This document shows positions 59,417 to 64,000 of a stretch of 64,000 bases of DNA, one piece after another (the first letter of the stretch is position 1; each line of letters begins with the position of its first letter). The translations under genes and the position numbers were made by a program. The notes beneath the pieces were generated by a model. That model worked only from the letters and a program-made list of their open reading frames with translations, was not told the origin of the DNA and searched no databases. This stretch comes from Hyphomicrobiales bacterium (GTDB lineage: Bacteria; Pseudomonadota; Alphaproteobacteria; Rhizobiales; Rhizobiaceae). The stretch spans positions 28,675 through 92,674 of the forward strand of contig UBQW01000005.1 in the NCBI GenBank assembly GCA_900467745.1, in the 5' to 3' direction.

Positions 59417-60316
59417 ATGCCCCATAGAAGATTGCTTCTCGCCGCCTCGCTTCCCGCGCTGATGGCCTTCTCGGCCATGCCGGCCTCGGCCGAAACGCTT
59501 CATGTCGTGGCCTCGTTCACCGTGCTGGCCGACGTCGTCAAACAGGTCGGCGGCGATCATGTCGACGTCAAGAGCCTCGTCGGGCCGAACGGCGACCCCC
59601 ACGAATTCGAGCCGTCGCCCACCGACGCCAAGAACCTGAAGGCCGCGAAGGTCACCTTCGTCAGCGGCGAAGGGCTGGAGGGCTGGATGGACCGGCTGAT
59701 CGCCGCATCGGGTTACAAGGGCACGCCGGTGATGGTTTCCGAGGGTGTGAAGACGCGCACCATGGAAGAGGACGGCAAGACGGTGACCGATCCGCATGTG
59801 TGGAACAGCCCCGTCAGCGTGAAGGTCTGGGTCGCCAACATAGAGAAGGCTCTGTCATCAGCCGATCCCGCCGATGCGGCGGCGTTCAAGGCCAATGCCG
59901 AGGCTTACACCAAGAAGCTCGACGAGATGGACGCCTATGCCAAGGCGAAGTTCAAGGATATCCCCGAGGATCACCGCAAGGTGCTGACCAGCCATGACGC
60001 CTTCGGCTATTTCGGCCGGGAGTATCATGTGAGCTTCCTGGCGCCGCTCGGCGTTTCTACCGAAAGCGAGGCTTCGGCGGCTGAAGTTGCCAAGCTGATC
60101 GAGCAGATCAAGGCCGAGCACGTGAAGACCTATTTCTTCGAAAACTCCAACGATCCGCGCCTCGTCAAGCAGATCGCCAAGGCAACGGGCGCAGAGCCCG
60201 GCGGCGAGCTCTATGTGGAATCGCTGTCGGATGCCAAGGGCCCGGCGTCCACCTATGAGAAGATGTTCCGCTACAATGTCGACCAGATCTCCGCCGCGAT
60301 GCGCAAGGGCAGCTGA
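59417..60316 (+). CDS. aztC: Periplasmic zinc-binding protein (AztC-like)
   Basis: A 299-residue solute-binding protein with a signal peptide (MPHRRLLLAASLPALMAFSAMPASA). Likely metal ligands are H62 in DPHEFEPSP, H127 in DPHVWNS, H193 in TSHDAFGYFG and D272 in ESLSDAKGPA, three His and an Asp as in AztC and ZnuA-type proteins. The long histidine-rich loop of ZnuA is absent; the loop near residues 110-125 is short. It captures zinc for the upstream permease and ATPase. Confidence 0.9.
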   Translation: MPHRRLLLAASLPALMAFSAMPASAETLHVVASFTVLADVVKQVGGDHVDVKSLVGPNGDPHEFEPSPTDAKNLKAAKVTFVSGEGLEGWMDRLIAASGYKGTPVMVSEGVKTRTMEEDGKTVTDPHVWNSPVSVKVWVANIEKALSSADPADAAAFKANAEAYTKKLDEMDAYAKAKFKDIPEDHRKVLTSHDAFGYFGREYHVSFLAPLGVSTESEASAAEVAKLIEQIKAEHVKTYFFENSNDPRLVKQIAKATGAEPGGELYVESLSDAKGPASTYEKMFRYNVDQISAAMRKGS

Positions 60317-60333
60317 CGACGGAAACCGAGACG

Positions 60334-60365
60334 TTCGACCTGCGGGATCAGACCTGCAGGTCGAA
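60334..60365. terminator. Hairpin between convergent zinc and Dabb genes
   Basis: TTCGACCTGC (60334-60343) and GCAGGTCGAA (60356-60365) form a perfect 10-bp stem with a 12-nt loop. No T-run follows, so it is at best a weak bidirectional terminator; the right arm overlaps the end of the Dabb gene. Confidence 0.4.
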
Positions 60366-60656
60366 GACGATCAGGCCGCCGAGGCCGCCATCCAGCGACG
60401 AGACGATGCGCTCGCCGACGGCGACATGCTCGGGATGGACGAGATAGGCGTCGCGCGCTTCCGGGCTTTCGAAGGTGACGGCGAAGCCATCGACGAAGCC
60501 GGCATGCAGGCCCTCGGGCGAGACGTTCGGGCCGTATTTGATATCCAGAATACCCGGAATGACCTGCTTCAGCGCGACGATAGATTCAAACAGGGACTGC
60601 TTCTCTTCGCCCGTGATGGCCGATTTCAGCCGCATCAGCACTGAGTGCAGGATCAT
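60348..60656 (-). CDS. Stress-responsive Dabb-domain protein
   Basis: A 102-residue dimeric alpha/beta-barrel protein (MILHSVLMRLKSAITGEEKQSLFESIVALKQVIPGILDIKYGPNVSPEGLHAGFVDGFAVTFESPEARDAYLVHPEHVAVGERI). The HP.H motif and the N-terminal helix are typical of the family. Function is unknown; some members are stress-induced. It converges with the zinc-binding protein gene. Ribosome-site region reads GGGAGGCAAC. Confidence 0.88.
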   Translation of the reverse strand: MILHSVLMRLKSAITGEEKQSLFESIVALKQVIPGILDIKYGPNVSPEGLHAGFVDGFAVTFESPEARDAYLVHPEHVAVGERIVSSLDGGLGGLIVFDLQV

Positions 60657-60900
60657 ATGTTGCCTCCCGACATGTTGTTATCGCTAGAGCATAGTGGGAA
60701 TGCGGCTGCGGGCAAGATGCAAAGATTAGCCCTCCCCGATGAGCTCTCTCCCCTCCTCACTTCTTCGTCAGCGACCATTTCGGGCAAACAAACCGTCGTA
60801 AACGGGACGACGTGGGCGACATTCTCCTTTAAGCTGCGACGATAACCGCGAGGGAGAGGAGCCCGCGCGGAGATGAGCATTTTCAACGGAGGAGATGAAA

Positions 60901-62091
60901 ATGAGCAAGAACCGTGGCGTCGTCTACATGCGGCCCGGCGTTGTCGAAATCCATGACATCGATGATCCGAAGCTCGAGGCACCCGATGGGCGGCGCATCG
61001 AGCATGGCGTGATCCTGAAGGTGATCTCGACCAATATCTGCGGATCGGACCAGCACATGGTGCGCGGCCGCACCACGGCGATGCCGGGGCTGGTTCTCGG
61101 CCATGAAATCACCGGCCAGATCATCGAAAAGGGCATCGACGTCGAGATGCTCGAGGTCGGCGACATCGTCTCCGTGCCGTTCAACGTCGCCTGCGGACGC
61201 TGCCGCTGCTGCAAGTCGCAGGACACGGGCGTCTGCCTCACCGTCAACCCGTCGCGCGCCGGCGGCGCCTATGGCTATGTCGACATGGGCGGCTGGATCG
61301 GCGGGCAGGCCCGCTACGTGACCATCCCCTATGCCGACTTCAACCTCCTGAAAATTCCGGATCGCGACCGGGCGATGGAGAAGATCCGCGATCTCACCAT
61401 GCTTTCCGACATCCTGCCAACGGGCTTCCACGGTGCGGTGCGTGCAGGCGTCGGCGTCGGCTCGACCGTCTATGTCGCGGGTGCCGGCCCAGTCGGGCTT
61501 GCGGCTGCCGCTTCCGCCCGCATCCTGGGCGCTGCCGTCGTGATGATCGGCGACTTCAACAAGGATCGCCTGGCGCATGCCGCCCGCGTCGGCTTCGAGC
61601 CGATCGATCTGTCGAAGAGCGACCGGCTGGGCGACATGATCGCGCAGGTGACGGGAAGCAACGAGGTGGACAGCGCGATCGACGCCGTCGGCTTCGAGGC
61701 ACGCGGCCATTCGGGCGGCGAGCAGCCGGCGATCGTGTTGAACCAGATGATGGACATCACCCGCGCCGCCGGCTCGATCGGCATTCCCGGCCTCTACGTG
61801 ACCGAGGACCCCGGCGCCGTCGACAGCGCCGCCAAGACCGGCAACCTGTCGCTGCGCTTCGGGCTCGGCTGGGCCAAGGCGCAATCCTTCCACACCGGCC
61901 AGACGCCGGTGCTGAAGTATAACCGGCAGCTGATGCAGGCCATCCTCCACGACCGCCTGCCGATCGCCGATATCGTCAACGCCAAGGTGATCCCACTCGA
62001 AGAGGCTGTTCAGGGCTACGAGAGCTTCGACCACGGGGCGGCGACGAAATTCGTGCTCGACCCGCATGGGGATGTGGCGAAGGCGGCTTGA
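60901..62091 (+). CDS. fdhA: Glutathione-independent formaldehyde dehydrogenase
   Basis: A 396-residue zinc-containing alcohol-dehydrogenase-family enzyme; start 60901 is chosen over 60895 because GGAGG then has suitable distance. Catalytic zinc ligands are C47, H68 and E69 (LGHEITG) and further residues. Structural zinc is bound by C98, C101, C104 and C112. The NAD-binding GAGPVGLAAAASARILGAAVVMIGD segment is near residues 192-215. The GGAYGYVDMGGWIGGQARYVTIPYADFNLLKIPD segment is diagnostic of this subgroup. It oxidises formaldehyde without glutathione. Monocistronic. Confidence 0.93.
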   Translation: MSKNRGVVYMRPGVVEIHDIDDPKLEAPDGRRIEHGVILKVISTNICGSDQHMVRGRTTAMPGLVLGHEITGQIIEKGIDVEMLEVGDIVSVPFNVACGRCRCCKSQDTGVCLTVNPSRAGGAYGYVDMGGWIGGQARYVTIPYADFNLLKIPDRDRAMEKIRDLTMLSDILPTGFHGAVRAGVGVGSTVYVAGAGPVGLAAAASARILGAAVVMIGDFNKDRLAHAARVGFEPIDLSKSDRLGDMIAQVTGSNEVDSAIDAVGFEARGHSGGEQPAIVLNQMMDITRAAGSIGIPGLYVTEDPGAVDSAAKTGNLSLRFGLGWAKAQSFHTGQTPVLKYNRQLMQAILHDRLPIADIVNAKVIPLEEAVQGYESFDHGAATKFVLDPHGDVAKAA

Positions 62092-62117
62092 AGGATATGA
62101 GGTGGCTAGCGTTTTAG

Positions 62118-62235
62118 CGTGTGGCCCCCTCACCCTACCCTCTCCCCGCTGGGGAGAGGGGGAGCAAGAGGCCCGCCACGAGTCTCTTCTCCCCTGTGGG
62201 GAGAAGGTGGCGGCAGCCGGATGAGGGGGCCGCGG
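62118..62235. repeat. Rhizobial intergenic mosaic-type palindromic element, second copy
   Basis: GGCCCCCTCA (62123-62132) and TGAGGGGGCC (62222-62231) are outer inverted repeats enclosing CTCTCCCCG...CGGGGAGAG and CTTCTCCCCTGTGGGGAGAAG hairpins. It shares its ends and inner TTCTCCCC blocks with the element at 45,898-46,036, but the internal order differs, typical of mosaic elements. Confidence 0.85.
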
Positions 62236-62963
62236 GCGCTGACGTTAGCCACTTTCGAAACTCCCACCCACAAAACAACATGCCTCTACCCCGGCAGGTT
62301 TTACCCCCGGGTGATACGTCACCTGATCGGACGGGGCGCCAAAAGCTGCCTCGTAAATAGTTTAGTTTTATTGACACCTTCCGGCGCCCCGTTCGGCGGT
62401 CTGCAATCGTGTCCTGGTTCCTTTACCGGGTGATCGGCATCTTTTCAGAGATATGCTCGCGGGGTTGTTCTTGTTCTTGAGGCTTTCGCTCCCCGGGCAT
62501 CCCGAATGGGCCGTCTTGATCGACGCCGGGAGGGCCTCCACGGACCTGTCGCCCGCAGCACCCCGGCGCCGTTCCGCAAAACCCTTTCGGGCTCAACGGT
62601 CGGCCAGTCGCCGTCCCTTATGTGCATAGGCGCGTGGTATCGGCGAACCGACCTTCACACCCGCACACCAACTCTTCGCTGGCGGGACCATTCCGCGACG
62701 CCCCTCGTTTCACCCTGCGTCAGGGGCTTCCCGAAAGCGCCGGTCCCGCCTCGCCGGTAACGCAACCGGTGTATCCGAAGACGGGACGGGGTGAGTGTGG
62801 CGCAGGCGGTGAGTGTGGGGAAAATGTGTGGTGTAAGTCATTGATATTGTGGGGTTGGGGGATGAGAACGAGTGCCGCTAATGGCGTGACGTGATCGGCT
62901 GTTGATGAGCGGTATCGGGCCTAAGCGGTCACTGGCGATCGATCTGGACAAGCCTATACGCGA
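62236..62963. other. Non-coding region with nested inverted repeats
   Basis: No convincing gene is seen in this 728-bp stretch; short frames on both strands have no ribosome sites and atypical composition. It contains several inverted repeats: CGGGGCGCC/GGCGCCCCG (62332-62340 with 62393-62401), CCGTT/AACGG (62569-62573 with 62595-62599) around CCC-TTTC-GGG, and GGCGGGACC/GGTCCCGCC (62681-62689 with 62742-62750) around GCCCCT/AGGGGC. The pattern could belong to a structured RNA or an old composite repeat. Orientation is unknown. Confidence 0.5.
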
Positions 62964-63761
62964 TCACCCAAATGGCTGCAGGATCGGTGGCTCCCCGTCA
63001 TATATCGGACGCATCACTTTCCAATCACCGTGGTGCTCTATCCGCTCCATTCGGGAGCCGCTGAAACGCCCCCACGCCGCTAGCATTCTTCCAATGTACT
63101 CTAGCTCCGCTTCACGCTCTACCGACTTGAAAACGTGTAGATGAGGAAAGCCTCGACGACCGCCCGGCATTTCGATTCGGTGGCTTTCGATGATCGCCCA
63201 TACATTAGTAACGTGCGGGTAGCCTCCCTCGACCGTCTCAAACGCGGTTTTCAGTGTGTAACCAATTGCCGCCGCGTCTATCATCGTTTCCGCCTCGTTC
63301 ATTAATATAAGGACACCGCCAGAGTCAGGCAGGCCTAAACGTGACTTGATCGCTTCAATTTGGTCGTTGGCTTTCTGAAGATGCCGTCGCACGGCGCGAC
63401 CGGCCATATCAATCATCATCTTAGAGATTGCGTCACGGTCAGGGAGGTCTGCAATTACCCGTGAGACGCCGACTGAGCCGAAGACGATTGGCGCATCAGG
63501 TTGGGAAAAACGCTCCTTAAGCCGCCGCTCGGTCCGATCCTTCGGGCTTGCGTTCAGAGTCTTCAGCTCGGCGACTAAGCCACGATTCCCGAGAAGATAA
63601 TCCGCTTTAATCTTGGATCCATTAACTTGATCAAATGCAGCGCTATCAAGCGATTCCGTCGAACCATCGGCCTCTAAGAACTCGATCACACGCTTTTCGA
63701 GTGAGCCGATAGGATTTGCGTCTGCAGCTAAAAGATCAAGATAGAGCTTGTTGACGGGCAT
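62964..63761 (-). CDS. Orphan PD-(D/E)XK nuclease-like protein
   Basis: A 265-residue protein. Residues 48-70 read NGSKIKADYLLGNRGLVAELKTL, with D54, E65 and K67 in the D-x10-E-x-K arrangement of PD-(D/E)XK nuclease cores. The rest contains ALKERFSQPD-like charged segments and a helical and strand region ending in YGGEPPI. No adjacent methyltransferase or toxin partner is present; the neighbour is the non-coding segment. Its base composition is less GC-rich than the surrounding chromosome, and it is flanked by mosaic repeats, so it may be a mobile or degraded accessory gene. No strong ribosome site is seen. Confidence 0.55.
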   Translation of the reverse strand: MPVNKLYLDLLAADANPIGSLEKRVIEFLEADGSTESLDSAAFDQVNGSKIKADYLLGNRGLVAELKTLNASPKDRTERRLKERFSQPDAPIVFGSVGVSRVIADLPDRDAISKMMIDMAGRAVRRHLQKANDQIEAIKSRLGLPDSGGVLILMNEAETMIDAAAIGYTLKTAFETVEGGYPHVTNVWAIIESHRIEMPGGRRGFPHLHVFKSVEREAELEYIGRMLAAWGRFSGSRMERIEHHGDWKVMRPIYDGEPPILQPFG

Positions 63762-63969
63762 ACCGGATCATAACTGAGCCTCTTCCCGATTCAATGTAGT
63801 GTATTCAAAATCGTCAGTCTTCGAACGGTTTTCCGCATTGTTCTCGATGGGCAAATGAAACGGTTCGAAAGTTTGTCATGATGATCGATGCGTTCAGACA
63901 TGTCTCCCGTTGGCGCGAAGCGGTCGAACTCTTTCGACAATCAGCCCAATTCACCGATCATCGGTTCTA
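63762..63969. other. Intergenic region at right window edge
   Basis: No gene is supported in these 208 bp. It is more A/T-rich than the rest and may contain the promoter of the leftward nuclease-like gene; a frame running off the right edge cannot be excluded. Confidence 0.35.
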
Positions 63970-64000
63970 CCGTGTTGCCCCCTCTTGCTCCCCCTCTCCC
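63970..64000. repeat. Start of third mosaic-type repeat, cut by window end
   Basis: CCGTGTTGCCCCCTC at 63970-63984 differs at one position from the left end of the element at 45,898, and CTCCCCCTCTCCC follows as in the other copies. Only the left part is visible. Confidence 0.75.

Noticed and set aside
58007..59797. 596-codon frame antisense to the Azt genes
   Set aside because: Overlaps three recognised transporter genes and lacks any family pattern.
62135..62627. Short leftward frames in the 62.2-62.8 kb segment
   Set aside because: Frames starting near 62,377 and 62,627 lack ribosome sites, and protein-like pieces fall in different frames; treated as non-coding or relic.
62236..62963. 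tmRNA, RNase P RNA or SRP RNA in the non-coding segment
   Set aside because: The conserved cores that I know for these RNAs (RNase P GAGGAAAGTCC, SRP tetraloop region, tmRNA tag reading frame) are not found on either strand.

Overview
The window looks like chromosomal DNA of a Rhizobium/Agrobacterium-type alphaproteobacterium (Rhizobiaceae). The pointers are a CcrM-type GANTC methyltransferase, a BioR/BioY pair with TTATAGATAA boxes, candidate EcfG stress promoters (GGAAC-N17-GTT), an AztABC-like metal ABC transporter, the DciA-like/DsbA/SMC gene order, high GC with strong third-position bias, and rhizobial intergenic palindromic mosaic repeats. Species cannot be fixed from sequence reading alone.

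Bases 1 to about 20,660 are the right part of a lambda-like siphovirus prophage whose left end lies outside the window. The + strand carries a late operon: head decoration protein (partial), major capsid protein, a glycine-rich fibre-like protein with a small partner, head-tail joining, tail terminator, tail tube, a gpG/gpGT-type chaperone pair with a candidate -1 frameshift site, tape measure, tail tip proteins and an A1-like metallophosphoesterase-motif protein. Two inverted cargo genes follow, one of them secreted, and then the lysis cassette (muramidase endolysin, small HTH-like protein, holin-like protein, spanin pair). From 15.6 to 20.3 kb mostly minus-strand early or accessory genes follow, including an adenine methyltransferase, a zinc ribbon and an HTH-like protein, with several palindromes that look like operators. 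A tRNA-3'-end-like remnant at 20,637-20,662 is the likely right attachment site.

From 21 kb onward the DNA is mostly ordinary chromosome. 21-28 kb has tRNA-Pro(CGG), tRNA-Gln(UUG), small lipoproteins, a cupin, an MBL-fold hydrolase, DCC and DUF4166 proteins. 28-41 kb has ppdK, the dciA-like/dsbA-like/smc cluster, mutY, a YihX-like phosphatase, a stress-promoter-driven membrane operon and ccrM. 41-46 kb has an ArsR regulator divergent from a NIPSNAP/ABM operon, and bioY-DUF1284 with bioR. 46-54 kb has thrC, an M16 protease, a GNAT acetyltransferase and an EAL protein with degenerate GGDEF, then a zinc peptidase. 54-62 kb has csbD, yqgE, a DsbD-like protein, a peroxiredoxin, an Azt zinc operon behind a Zur-like palindrome, a Dabb protein and fdhA. 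The last 2 kb hold a mosaic repeat, about 700 bp of structured-looking non-coding DNA, an orphan PD-(D/E)XK-like nuclease gene and the start of another mosaic repeat.

The least explained parts are the prophage accessory genes (12.7-13.6 and 15.6-20.6 kb) and the 62.2-63.8 kb segment. No complete new defence system can be demonstrated; the strongest specific signals are the in-phase T7 frameshift site, three near-identical EcfG promoters, two BioR boxes and the nested inverted repeats at 62.3-62.75 kb.
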